Counted from the first letter of the stretch, positions 24,570-36,639 are shown. The stretch is DNA of 64,000 nt from Lathyrus oleraceus (GCF_024323335.1 NC_066581.1:36350699-36414698), one strand, 5' to 3'. Notes: generated by a model from the letters alone, not told the origin. Made by a program: numbers and translations.

Positions 24570-25633
24570 CGGTTCGATACTGAAACCTATAAAACAGCAA
24601 ACAGGTTAGTATGACTCACGCATGCAATGTCTATCCGTGCTAGGAATACTCTGCCCTTTGATTCTAGTGTCACCGAGACAGATAATTTTTCATCAATAAC
24701 ATTCTGACATCCGGATGTCTCTCAACCAGAATCTTAATCAAAAAAGGGGACCCTGAGTATGGATAGACAAGGGTTAAATGCAGATGAATGCGAAATGAGA
24801 CCGATGCAAATGCATGAATGCAGGTCACTGTGCCACCAAGTCATCTGAAGGCCCAATGAGTCTCTGAACCAGTCACAGTCACATGAGGGAATAAGTCACC
24901 ATAAATCCAACTTGGGGAGTTCCGAAATAAACGGAACCGGAGAATACATCACTATCATCACAGGAACATCCACTGAACGGATGACAACCAGATCCTCTGA
25001 ACAGGTACTCTCAAATTCAACCCGGGGATCCGAAATAAACGGCACCCGCTGATAGATATCATGGACAAAACTCCGGCGTGTCAGAAGTAAGTACCCATAA
25101 GTTCATCGGAACCACAGTCACCATCAGTACCCCAAGTCACCAACAAGTCAGCAACAGTACCTGTAATGATCATTCCCTCCCCACTCACGGCTGTCATCTA
25201 GGCCAGGGTAAGTTCGAAAGAAACGCAGGATAAACAACCCTTTCAAGAATATCATCCTGTGCACACCCGATGTATGCACCGATAATACCCCATCAGAGTC
25301 TGAACTGCCCGTGATATCAATGTTCCGCTAAGTGGCGCATACCACCCGCTTCCCATGAATCACTCTATTCCTAGGTTTCCTAGATTTCACTCATAGCCTG
25401 GGTATTGGGCCTTTTACCTCATGTAACTCCCACCCCAACAGAGAAACAACACAACACAGCCAGATGAACAGATGAATATGAATGAATGCAAACATAAATG
25501 CAAACATAAATGCAAACAATAAATAAATGAATGCAATAAATGAAAAAGTAAGAAGCAACCAAACCCTAACCTAGAGAGCGCTAGGAGAGACTCGCTTAGG
25601 GAAGATGGACCAGCAAGAGGTCAACATCTCTTC
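24570..25633 (-). other. Leader between primer site and gag, right unit
   Basis: Counterpart of 11544-12608. The possible 3' splice site (TTTTATAG then GTTTCAG on the minus strand) has its AG at 24588-24587, about 20 bases before the gag frame. No coding frame is supported. Confidence 0.45.
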
Positions 25634-25652
25634 GTCCCCAGCAGAGTCGCCA
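25634..25652 (-). other. Primer binding site, right unit
   Basis: Minus-strand TGGCGACTCTGCTGGGGAC, two bases from the LTR at 25655, identical to the left unit. Confidence 0.85.
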
Positions 25653-25811
25653 GCTGTCGCATTACGCGAAAAATCGACGGGAAAACGAAATAACAGAGCC
25701 GCCACCGTGCGTTATTTATCCCAAAAGAGGGAAAGGAAACGCTCGAAGTAAACCGGGGAAAGACATGGTCTCGCGACTAAAGAGAATGGGATCGGGAGTC
25801 GGTTATGCGAA

Positions 25812-25830
25812 GGGAAGGTATTAACACCCC
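25812..25830 (-). promoter_or_regulatory. Conserved LTR-tail motif GGTGTTAATACCTTCCC, copy 3
   Basis: Same as at 12787, about 175 bp from the LTR end. Confidence 0.55.
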
Positions 25831-26148
25831 AACGCATCCGTCGTTCTCGACGAGATCCACACACAAAAGGAAGGATAAAGGTTGCTAAAAACTGCTCACA
25901 AACATCCAACACTGGCTGAAAGAGACACAGGAGAACAAAAGAAGAAACTAACTCGGCAGGATATCGCGTCCTGGGCCTACGTAATCTGTCAGGCACAGAC
26001 ATCAGAGTCGACGTAGTTCGGGACAGGGGGGAAACGTGCTCGCTAGGATGTCGCATCCTATGCATACGTATCTTCTCGGACTAAAGAAGAATCAGAGCAC
26101 TCGTAGCTCGGCTAACGCACGCCAAACAAAACAACACAGGAAATCGAC

Positions 26149-26354
26149 TGCCAATCGCTGGACTTACGTCAAACTCCACACAAACAGGCAAACATGGAAA
26201 CCGAATGCCAATCACTGGACTTACATCAGACTCCGAACCAAAACACATACACTGGAAACCAACTGCCAATCGCTGGACTTACGTCAGACTCCACCAAAGA
26301 AACTGGAAACCGAATGCCAATCGCTGGACTTACATCGGACTCCAACCAGAAAAG
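26149..26354. repeat. About 57 bp tandem repeat, four units, LTR copy 3
   Basis: Third copy of the array at 326-531, same spacing. Confidence 0.85.
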
Positions 26355-28654
26355 GAGAAACAACTCACACAAACAAAACAAAAGGGTGCCCGGAGAGATC
26401 AACTCATCTCCTGCCTACGTACCTCATCTGGTATGAGGATTAGGGCGACGTAGTTCCCCTACGCAGGGAAAGAACTTCTAACCTAACCAGAAACTGGGAA
26501 ATGACAAACTAGAAGGGAGACTAACTCGAGCCTAATAGTTATCATGTAAATTCACCATGGTCCTAGGTTGAAGTTTCTATCTAACTTGCACAGGGAGCAA
26601 GCTATCCTAAACAGCAACTGAGTAAACACAAGCACAAAGGCAAGCACACACACTATATACAAACAGACAGGCTCATACAAGGTTAAGCTTTAGTCAAGGG
26701 GTCATGTCAACCTCGACAAACAAGCCACTGTAACAGGGTGATGTTAGCTCTTAACCCTAACATTGAGAGTTAGGGTGAAGCAGATGAAATGGGAAGTGAG
26801 GGTAAAACCTCACAACTCTTATCCCTGGCCTGGGAGAGCTTTAGACAAATGAAAGTGTGGGAGTTCAGAAAGTTGGAACTCTTCTATCCACATGACTGAC
26901 TCAACATGGATCTTGGGTTAATATCCACAATGCCTCAACACAAGGTGTGTGAGCAAAGGGATGACTCAACTGAATAGCAGGAGATGGACTACACATCTCT
27001 TTTATCTGCCAATTGCCTCTTAGAGGTCTTTTCCTGCTTGGCACAAAGATAAACAAACACAAGCATTGCCTCTTAAGGAGGACTTCAGACAGGTGCCTGC
27101 CCAAGTAACAGGACAGGTCTTCTAGACTACATGAAGTCAGTGAAATTATACCTCAATGCTTATGCAACCAAGCAAAGCAAAAGCAAGTTCACAAAGGAAC
27201 TATAGCAACTAAGGTACCTGAAAACAATCTAACTCAATTAGTACACAACTCACAAAGTCAAACAGACAATTCAAAAGTCAACAGACATAGTCAAACAGAC
27301 AACAAGTGCAAGCTACAATGTGCAAGGCCCAAGCTCAACTCAAATGAGCTAAATCACCTACAAAACAACTCAATGTTAATCAACATCAACCAATCAAACC
27401 AATTCAAGCAATGTGAATCAATCCACCTAAAGCAATGCACTTCTTTAACCTGAAACCAAAGCTCAAACATAAGCATAAACCACTAGGACAAGGCCTAGGG
27501 TCAAAGGTGGAGAAATAATCCAAAATAGAACATGAAAGTTGACATGAATCAAGCTCAATCAATTAATAACAATATCCAAGTGGTCCCATGTCAATAGCAT
27601 CAATCAATTTCATTTCACAAGTCAACTAAGGCAAAGCATGCAAATTGGAAGCTCATAGAGGCAACAACATGAATAGATGCATATAAATTCCAAAATGATT
27701 CAATAAATCTCAAGAAAAATCATGGCTAAACAGAACACATCACATGATCATCATACCAAAATTCAAGGCATTTGGACAAGTTTAAGCCTATCAATCAAAT
27801 TCCATAAGGCAAGGCAAATGCAAACAAGCTCAAATGAGACCACAATTGATACATCAACTTCACACAAGCCTAAAACAGAATCCAAACATGATAAATGTCT
27901 CAAACCAAAGCCACAATAAACTTCAAAGTGTCTAGAAAACATGTGCAAAATTTCAAGTTCATATCATAAACATCAAGCATTTCACAAATCATCTAAGTTC
28001 ATGACTATCCAAAAGTACACAAATGACAAGCCAGCAAGAAAAATTCCAAACAAATCAGAAATCCATCCAAAAAATCTAGGAAAGTTCACGATCAATCCTA
28101 ACTTCCAGAAGAAGCATCATACAAAAAATCTCATCAATTGGCATTTAATTGGCATGGCAAATAAAATCAACAAGTTGAGCAAGCAATGGTGTGACACACA
28201 TTGTCACACCCACATTAAACAGATCATATCTCAACAACCAGAAATGAGAAAAATGCAAACTCTATACCAAAATGTCAATTAGGATGTCTAGTTTAAGCAT
28301 GCAAAATTTCACAATCATTGGATCAAAACTCATCATTTCATGAAGGATATGGCAAGGTAGGTCAAGAAAACATACACATACACAATCCCTAAGCCAAATT
28401 AAATTCCAACCGTGCACAATTTCTGGAAAAAATCTCATAAAATACTAGACATGATGAGGAACAAAGTGCAAAAAATCCCAGGCCAATTGGATCATTATTC
28501 ATGGAGTTATGAATTTTTGAATGAATGAAAAGAATAAAATGACATGAAAGCATGTACATGAATGGCATGGTGAACAAAGGAATAAAATGCAAAGGCCTTA
28601 TTTGGAAATGCTCCCGCCCGGATTCGAAGTGTGCGCGTTTCAAATTGGAGCGCC

Positions 28655-28683
28655 CTTAAGTGAAACGCACCGTTTCACTTAAG
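28655..28683. other. Perfect LTR stem-loop, copy 3
   Basis: Third identical copy of the 12 bp-arm, 5-nt-loop element. Confidence 0.8.
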
Positions 28684-29476
28684 TTATGTGGAGCGCTCTC
28701 ATCCACTCATTTTGACACGCCAAATTTAATGCAACCAATACATGGCCAGAAACATGAAAACTCATGCAAAGCGCGCTCATGAAGATCAACTGGCTTCTGG
28801 AAAACGAAAACCCTAGGTGTTCATCAATATTCATAGTGTTCATCATCATCAAGAACACAAATGTCCAGAAATTGAAAAAACTTATACCATTGGATAGATC
28901 TTTCCACGCACATCACTAATCTAAACTCAATTTAACCTAATTCTCACTAACATGCACAGATCGAGCAAAAGAAGTTTTGTGTATCAAACTTAGATTCAAC
29001 ATAACTCACTCATCTCTCCATGAAATTCGATGATTCAAAGCTCAATGCACTCAGGGATGAAAGATCTACCATAAGCATACAATAATTTCATGAATTGTGA
29101 TGATCGAATTCTAACCTTATTGAAGTTACAGAACTGAATTCGGTTGATTCAAGCCTTGCCAAGTACAAACAATCCTTCTTTAGCTCTTGTATGATGATTT
29201 GGATGAAGGTTTTGAGGTTGATCTTGCACGATCTAGCTGGAATCTTCAACTGCCATTGATGAGGAAAACTTCAACAACCCTCAAATTGCACGAAATCCTT
29301 GAATTCTTGCTTCCAAAACACTCAATTATGCTCCTATGTGATGGATCAACCAAGAACAAGGCAAGGCTTGTGAAGAATCTTGATGAATGTTCAAGAAAAA
29401 GTTTGAGAGCACAATGAAGAAAAAGTTTCAGATCTGGAAATTATGCAGTGTTAATGAAGTTTCTGTTATGATTATG

Positions 29477-29486
29477 CTATATATAT
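29477..29486 (-). promoter_or_regulatory. TATA-like site, LTR copy 3
   Basis: ATATATATAG on the minus strand, in the same LTR position as in copies 1 and 2. Confidence 0.35.
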
Positions 29487-30482
29487 GTTGTGCTAATGAT
29501 GTATGCTAATCACAATTAAGTCATGCCAAAGTAATTAGTGAAATCAAAGTGTAATGGCCAATTTGCAAATGCACCCTACATGCATGAAATGGATGCTACA
29601 GTGCACGATTTCAGTGTTAATTCACCTGAAAAATCAATTTGGAGCCAAATGCCAATGTTTGAATGCATGGACAATGCTTAATTTTTGAATTTGGAATTTC
29701 CCTCCAAAATTCAAATGAAAATGCCAATATTTTTGTGATGGAAATGCATGATTTGGATAGTACATGTCAAGAGAGAAATGTTGCAAAAAGAACCACTTCA
29801 ATTGGCCTTATGGTTCAAAAGTTATGCACTTGTGAAGTTCAAATTATCTTGGCAAAGATTGATCCATATCTTTTCAACCATACATGAGAAATTCATGTTC
29901 TTGGACTTTTTGGAAAGGTGAGAGCAAGATCTTCAACTTTCATGTTGGACACAATTTCATTTGAAGCTTTATTGATTATGTAATCTTGAGGAGAAGACCT
30001 TTCCATTTTTGGCAATTTCAAATTACAGGTCACTTACTATTTTTGGAAACTTTTCATATGACCTCAAATTCTTCATTGTTGATGTTTGCAATGTCAAATG
30101 AGACTTGTATGGACATGAATGAGGCCTCTCTAACCATCTCCCACCTTCAAATCCATGATTGAATGCACAGTTGACTATGGTTGACTTTCTAGGGTTTCAG
30201 ATGAATTACATCCTGACTGATGACCTCTGAACATCTAACCTTTGGCCAAACCACTTCACAATGATCCCTAGGTCACATGAACACAATGAATCAACCCTAG
30301 GGCTTTGCTTCAATAGGAAATACACTTGCTTGCTTGCACAACTGGATCTCCTAACCAGTCTTGACTGATGACTTGCATTAGGCAATGAACAATGCAATGC
30401 TATGCAGTGGACAATGCAATGCTAATGACCTAAAGATGAAAATGAATGTACAAAATAGGAGATGCAAATTTTAGGTGCTACA

Positions 30483-32658
30483 GGTTGTGTGATTGGACAA
30501 CTAGATGAAAGTGGTAGAAAGGAGCATGCCATCTACTATCTGAGTAAGAAGTTTACAGACTGTGAGTCTCGGTATTCTATGCTTGAGAAGACTTGTTGTG
30601 GTTTAGCATGGGATGCCAAAAATTTATGCCAGTATATGATCAATCATACGACTTGGTTGATATCCAAAATGGATCCAATCAAATATATCTTTGAAAATCC
30701 TGCTTTCATTGGAAGTATAGCTCGTTGGCAGATGTTATTGTCTGAATATGATATTGAATACCATACTCAGAAAGCAATTAAAGGAAGTATTCTTGTAGAT
30801 CATTTGGCTCACTAGCCGATCGATGATTACCAATTCACCAGGTTTGATTTCCCTGATGAAGATGTTATGTACTTGAAAGCTAAAGATTGTGACAAATCGT
30901 TGCCTGGAGAAGGTCCAGATCCTGGATCCCGGTGGGGTTTAGTGTTTGATGGAGCTGTTAATGCTTATGGTAATGGAATTGGGGAAATCATTATTACTCC
31001 TAAGGGCTCTCATATCCCTTTTACTTCAAGATTGATGTTTGATTGTACAAATAATATGGCAGAATATAAAGTTTGTATCATGGGTCTTTAAAAAGCCATC
31101 GATTTGAGGTTTAAGATCCTGGATGTGTATGTTGATTCAGCCTTGGTAGTCAATCACATTAAAGGAGAATGGGAAACTGGTCACCCTAGCCTTATTCCTT
31201 ACAAATATTATGCAAGGAGGTTGTCAACTTTCTTCAATAAAATTGAATTTCATCATATACCTCGCGAAAAAAATTAGATGGCAGACGCTCCGGCTACTCT
31301 GTCTTCTATGAATAAAGTGAATCGTTGGAATGACGCATGCAGTATCACAATTATGCGCCTTGATAGACCTGCTCATGTGTTTACATCAGAAGAAGTTACA
31401 AATGATAAGCCTTGGTATCATGATATTAAGTGTTTCCTACAAAGTCAGGAATACCCGCTTGGGGCATCCAATAAAAATAAGAAGACTTTGAGAAGACTAG
31501 CTGGCAATTTCTTTCTGAACAAAGATGTGTTGTACAAGAGAAATTTTGACATGGTTTTTATCATATGCATGGATAGACACAAAGTAAACATATTAATGCA
31601 AGAAGTTCATGAAGGATCCTTTGGTACTCATGCCAATGGACATTCAATGGCTAAAAAGATGTTAAGGGCATGTTACTATTGGCTGACAATGGAATCTGAT
31701 TGTCGTAAATATGTGAAGAAGTTCCATAAATGTCAAATTTATGATGATAAGATTCATGTGCCTGTGACACTTCTCAATGTTATTTCATCCCCATGGCCTT
31801 TCTCTATGTGGGGAATCAATATGATTGGTATGATTGAGCCCAAAGCTTCGAACGAACATCATTTCATTCTGGTAGCTATTGATTACTTCACCAAGTGGGT
31901 TGAAGTAGCATCCTATGCTAATGTGACTAAGCAGGTTGTGGTCCGATTTATCAAGAATCAGATTATTTGCTGATATGGTGTTCCAAGTAAGATCATTACT
32001 GATAATGGGTTGAACTTGAATAACAAGATGATGAAAGAGATTTGTGACAACTTCAAGATTGAACATCATAACTCTTCTCCTTATAGACCTAAGATGAATG
32101 GGGTTGTTGAAGCTGTAAATAAGAACATTAACAAGATCATTTAAAAGATGGTTGTGACGTATAAAGATTGGCATGAGATGCTCCCGTTTGCTTTGCATGG
32201 ATATCGTACATTTGTCACCACTTCAACAGGGGAAACCCCTTTCTCTCTTATGTATGGAATGGAAGAAGTACTCCATGTAGAGGTTGAGATCCCATCAACA
32301 CGAGTCCTGATGGAAGCCAGTTTATCTGAGGCTAAATGGTGTCAGAGCAGATATGATCAGTTGAATTTGATTGAAGAGAAAAGAATGACAACCTTTTGTC
32401 ACAGTTAGTTATATCAAAAGAGAATAAAGAAAGCATTTGAAAGAAGGTTCGACCTCGTATATTCAGGGAAGGTGACCTTGTGCTCAAGTATATTTTATCT
32501 TTCAACACTTATTCTAGGGGTAAGTGGACTCCTAATTACGAAGGCCTGTATGTTGTCAAGAGAGATTTCTCTGGTGGTGCTTAATTATTATAACTATGGA
32601 TGGTGAGGAGCTCCCTCGTCTTATGAATGCCGATGCAGTCAAGAAATACTTCTCCTAG
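30483..32658 (+). pseudogene. pol 3' part of element 2: RNaseH, extra RNaseH, integrase
   Basis: A single frame runs from 30483 to 32408, broken only by in-frame stops at 30813, 31089, 31275, 31971 and 32142; the last segment (GEELPRLMNADAV, stop 32656) is shifted by one frame. RNaseH: 30483-30812 (YLSKKFTDCESRYS). Extra RNaseH: about 30867-31270 (VFDGAVNAYGNGIG, NNMAEYK). Integrase: about 31278-32400, with HEGSFGTHANGH of the zinc-binding region and the DDE core. Its first Asp reads Asn (WGINMIG, codon 31818), while the later ITDNG Asp and the Glu of NGVVEAVNKN remain. The first Cys of the zinc finger reads Phe (KKFHKCQ). It is inactive. Confidence 0.85.
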
Positions 32659-32684
32659 AAAATAAAAGAACAACTCACTAAGTT

Positions 32685-32830
32685 GAAAACCCGAAAGGGC
32701 GGCTTAGGAAAAAATGAGCGTCTTAGTGGATTGAAAACCCGAAAGGGAGGTCCAGGAAAAAGTTAGAGACATAAACAAAAAGTAATCATCTCAGCAGATT
32801 GACCCTGAAAAGGAAATCTAGGCAAAAGTT
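32685..32830 (+). repeat. Post-pol GAAA-loop hairpin block of element 2
   Basis: GAAAACCCGAAAGGGCGG at 32685-32702 and a one-base variant at 32733-32750, with a more degenerate third unit (CCCTGAAAAGGAAATCTAGG) near 32804. Each is followed by an AGGAAAAA or AGGCAAAAG tail. The same word lies after pol in element 1. Confidence 0.65.
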
Positions 32831-33789
32831 AGGGATCATGGCAAGTAACTGCATCAAGCCAGACTTGATCGCTTGAAGCAACAGTGCCCATCACAGAATC
32901 ATTTTCTGTTATCCTTGACCGAACTCCAGAGCATAATGGAATTCAAATTTGTTAGGAAGAATAATGGTCATTGTATTTCAATGTAGCCCTTTCCATGTAT
33001 TCACCATTTTTCAACTTTGTAATGATCCATGGAGTCACACCATTTGCAGACTACTACTCTATCAATAAAATTTGAGCCTTTTGCCCACTTGTTTTCTACT
33101 CTTATTTTGTTTCAGTTTACGAAATTTCATTTATTTTTGAAAATCATTTTTGAAAATCATTTTTGAAATAGATACATATTTAAACAATCATGTTTTTGAA
33201 AATTTACGAAAAAGAGATATGCATTTTCCTTGACTTATGAATACAAAAGAGGAATGTTAATGGTGATCCCAAGGATGGTAAGATCCTGAAGAATGGAATT
33301 CAATGACTTCCCTAGGCCAAATTTTCTTTTGGTTACATGTATAACAGTCTCCCCAACATTAGATTACAAGAGTTATGTAATCCCAACGAATCTCTGCCAG
33401 CATCTACATCTTGATTGAGATTACCAGAGTATCTTTTTGTACTGTATTATCAGTCTCGTGCCTTTGTGTTTGTTTCGTTAGCATAATCATACGCATGGGC
33501 ATAGTATCATGATGTTTATTTGTGCATTCTACATTTTACAAATTCCTCACCACCCTCTAGGACTTTTTCCCCAACAGAGAGTGTACATCCTCTCTCCAAT
33601 AGAGTGTCAACCTTAAGAAAAAAAAGTTTATCCTTTCTGATTCCCCACTGAGTCTGATCCCCATGGAAGATTTTGCTTCAGTTTTCCCCTCCAGTTCATT
33701 ATCTGGATGGGATCAATTTCCCATTGAGTTCATGCCCTCATTGGTTTGAGTCCTCTTTGACCGCTTCTCTCTAGTTCATTTCTGGTCTG
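32831..33789 (+). other. 3' non-coding region of element 2
   Basis: AT-rich, with short pyrimidine-rich CCCCA(C/T)TGAGT-like words near 33640-33740 that may be decayed repeats. No coding frame supported. Confidence 0.5.
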
Positions 33790-34285
33790 AACTTCGGTCT
33801 ATCTCTGATTGGTTACCTTTGTTAAACTATCACTTGGATGGTAGTTGGTAATCATTCTGTTTGAGCTTATTACCTTTGTTAAGTTATCACTCGACTGATA
33901 ATAGGTAATATTCCGTTTATCTCTGATTGGTTACCTTTGTTAAGCTATCACTCGGTTGATATTAGGTAATATTCCTTTTATCTCTAATTGATTATCTTTG
34001 TTAAGCTATCACTCGGCTGATAGTAGGTAATATTCCATTTATCTATGATTGGTTACCTTTGTTAAGTTATCATTGGCTGGTAGTTGGTAATCATTCTATA
34101 TAAGCTTATTACATTTGTTAAGCTATCACTCGGATGATAGTAGGTAATATTCCGTTTATCTCTGATTGGTTACCTTTGTTACGATATCACTTGGCTGGTA
34201 GTTGGTAATCATTCCCTTTGGCTTATTACCTTTGTAAAGTTATCGTTTGACCGATATTATGTAATATTCTTCTCCTATTGGAGTT
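33790..34285. repeat. Alternating 61 bp and 56-57 bp tandem repeat, eight units
   Basis: The core TTACCTTTGTTAAGCTATCAC (first 11 bases best kept) starts at 33813, 33870, 33931, 33992, 34053, 34109, 34170 and 34226, giving spacings of 57, 61, 61, 61, 56, 61 and 56. Long units contain GGTAATATTCCGTTTATCTC; short units contain TTGGTAATCATTC. It is placed like the arrays of element 1, between pol and the LTR, but the sequence is unrelated. Confidence 0.85.
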
Positions 34286-34667
34286 AGGGTTTTTCCTTGT
34301 TGATGATCACTTTCCCCAGCGAATTCTTGCTTAGTTAAGTCTCCCCCGTTGGGTCTTTAGTTTATACTCTAACCATGCATCGATTATTTTCGAGTTTTCC
34401 CCCCTCATGGAATTTTGTTTGTCCCCATCTGGGTACCCCTTTTCGAATCTGTCTTTCCCATGCAGAATTTCAGTTTCCTCTCGTTTCTAGCAGTTCTTTG
34501 TCTCTTGTGGTGCTATATTCCCCATAAAATTCTTGTTTGCATTCATATCATATCATAAACATTTTGCGGTATCTTAGGGCCAAAAATTGGGTCTTTAATA
34601 TTTAAGTCTCTCCAATCTTGTCGAGACGAAGATTTCAACCTTCATATTTCCAAATTGAAGAAACTTA

Positions 34668-34678
34668 AATAGGGGCAT
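34668..34678 (+). other. Polypurine tract of element 2
   Basis: AAATAGGGGCA immediately before the LTR start. It resembles the AATAGGGGCAGC tract of element 1. Confidence 0.7.
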
Positions 34679-35965
34679 CAATCATACCCTAATTTTTAAC
34701 TCTAAGATCCCACTTCTCATTTGCATCTTTTGCATACAAATAAGGTCCCATCTTGGCCCTTCCCTTAACCATCCTTGGGTTTGCTTCTTGTAGGGATCAC
34801 CAAACACCTCTTTGTTTTACCTTTATGTTTATTTGATTCATTGCTTATCTAACCACTAATCAAAATATCAAAAATATGTCTTGTTTCTCTTGAATTTATT
34901 ATGCAAGGTAGGGCTCCCCAAATCAAGAGCATCTCAAAGTTTTGTTGCTTACTTCTCAAAGAAAGTCAAAGGTTCATGTGCTTATTTTCATGCCTTCTTC
35001 AACAAGAAACTTAAAGCTTTGGGAAATTTAATCAAGAGGCTATCAAGGACACCTTACATTGAATTCATAAGATCACCCATGTGCTTTGAAATGCAAGGAA
35101 AGTCCAAGTGCACAAGCTTGTTCCAAGGGGTTTGACCAAAAAGTCAACATTTTGAAGTCAAATCTCCAAGGACCATAACTCCTTCAATTCTCAACATTTT
35201 AAATGCCCCTTTTTGAAATTGTCTCTTCTAACATCCTCCACAACTTCTTTTTACATGACAAGAGCCAATTTTTCTTTGAGGATCATCAAAAATTTGGAGA
35301 CATTATAGGTCATTTGTGGACTTAGTGAAATTTGACCTACTTTTAAATGACTTTTTGCCAATTTTCAAAGATCATAACTACTTAAATTCTCAACATATGG
35401 AGCTGATTCGTTTTTCACAATGCCATTAGTGATACCCTCTACAAGTTTTCTTCAAGGACCAAGGTCAAATTATACTTGGAAGGCCATGGAATTCATTGGG
35501 ACATTATAGGTCATCTTCGGCCATAGAGCATTCAAATTTTTCTAAGTTATGGAACCAGTATTTTATGCCAACTTCAACACACCATAACTTTGTGATTAAG
35601 CATCCAAATTCAACCTTTCTTGGCTCATTGTAATCTTGGCCATGATGTTAACACATTGCAAATAGAATGAGATCAAAAAGCCTCTTGAGTAGGATGCCCC
35701 ATTGAGTTGAACATGGTGACTTGAAACTGAAGTAATCACCATTCCCCGAAATTTGATCATGACTAAACTCAATTCCAAGCCAAATTATCAAGTGTTTTGG
35801 TCCTAAACATGTTTAATCAAACCTCCAGAAGTTAATTGACACTTAAAATGCATCATTTGGCTGAGTTTTGAGGAGTTTCAAGTCACAATTTTCACACACT
35901 TGGAGCAAATTCGTTTTGCATGAATTCTATATCATTCCACATGTATTTGAATCCAATCTCATTGC

Positions 35966-35975
35966 CTATAAATAG
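35966..35975 (+). promoter_or_regulatory. TATA box of the element 2 LTR
   Basis: CTATAAATAG, about 1.29 kb into the LTR, followed by GC-richer sequence. The equivalent in LTR A is CTATAAATG at 57820. Confidence 0.6.
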
Positions 35976-36639
35976 AGGAAGTTATTGCCTTCGCTTGCAA
36001 GCTTTGGAGAGCTAAGAAACCCCTGCTGCAACTTGAAGTTTTCCAGAAAATTCAACTATCGTGTTTTGAGTTTTTGCCTATTTCAATCCATTTTCTTGAT
36101 TCTATTAGCTCCATCGGCATCCTCTGAAACTTTTGCAACAATTCCCAAGCTCTGAGACCTTCTGAATTTCTCCAAACAGACCGAGCTTCATCAACTTCTG
36201 ATCACCATCTAGACAAGGTAGTTCTGAGCATCATTTGAACTCAAACAAGTCACCACAATGTAGTCATTCACTCTTTGATGCTTTTCCCTAACTTATATGG
36301 TGTTGATTGATCGTATTCATTATTTAATTTTATTTTGCGTGGCTTGCTTGTTTCTAAAACTTCTTTGAAATTCCCTTTGCTTAGTTCACATAAATGAATT
36401 TGAGGCATAAGGTTGAATTCGGGATGAGAAGAGGATCACAATGGTGGCGGTATCGTGTCTTGAAGTTACCAAATGATCAAACTTCGGTGAGAGCTCACCG
36501 GAGAAGATGACTGGAGTGTTTCTCAGTTGGTCTGAGTTTGGACCAGACACGTTGGCATTTAGAAATGTTTTGATTGGTTAAATTCAAACTGAATTCTGTG
36601 TTTTAATTGCAGCATGTTCCATTGTGTTTCTCATCATTT

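Larger units (their letters stand above)
17449..25654 (-). mobile_element. Internal region of the right unit (8.21 kb)
   Basis: Colinear with 4450-12629 and about 2 percent different over the counted 850 bp. It keeps the polypurine tract and an uninterrupted gag-derived frame that the left unit has lost, so it is the better reference copy. It shares all the large internal deletions of the left unit. Confidence 0.85.
1..30482 (-). mobile_element. Ogre/Tat-like Ty3/gypsy element, LTR-internal-LTR-internal-LTR tandem
   Basis: Three direct copies of a 4.8 kb LTR alternate with two copies of an 8.2 kb interior; the period is about 12.8 kb from the first to the second copy and 13.03 kb from the second to the third. 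The element reads on the minus strand. At each complete interior the primer site (tRNA-Arg type) touches the LTR at the right, and the polypurine tract, where kept, touches the LTR at the left. LTRs run TG...CA (12630-17448 and 25655-30482). The gag type, extra RNaseH trace and repeat-rich 3' region are those of the Ogre/Tat lineage. The right end abuts an RNaseH reading frame of another element at 30483; the left end lies outside the window, so the target duplication (expected near GGTTG, 30483-30487) cannot be checked. By eye the copies differ by about 2 percent in both LTR and interior stretches. Confidence 0.9.
25655..30482 (-). mobile_element. LTR copy 3 (5' LTR of the right unit, 4828 bp)
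   Basis: Plus-strand ends are TGTCGCATTACG and GGTGCTACA (CA at 30481-30482). The next base belongs to the RNaseH frame of the host element. Copy-specific changes: 14 bp missing near 29751, and a 22 bp tandem duplication at 30382-30425. Tail motifs are at 25694, 25812 and 26012. Confidence 0.9.
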
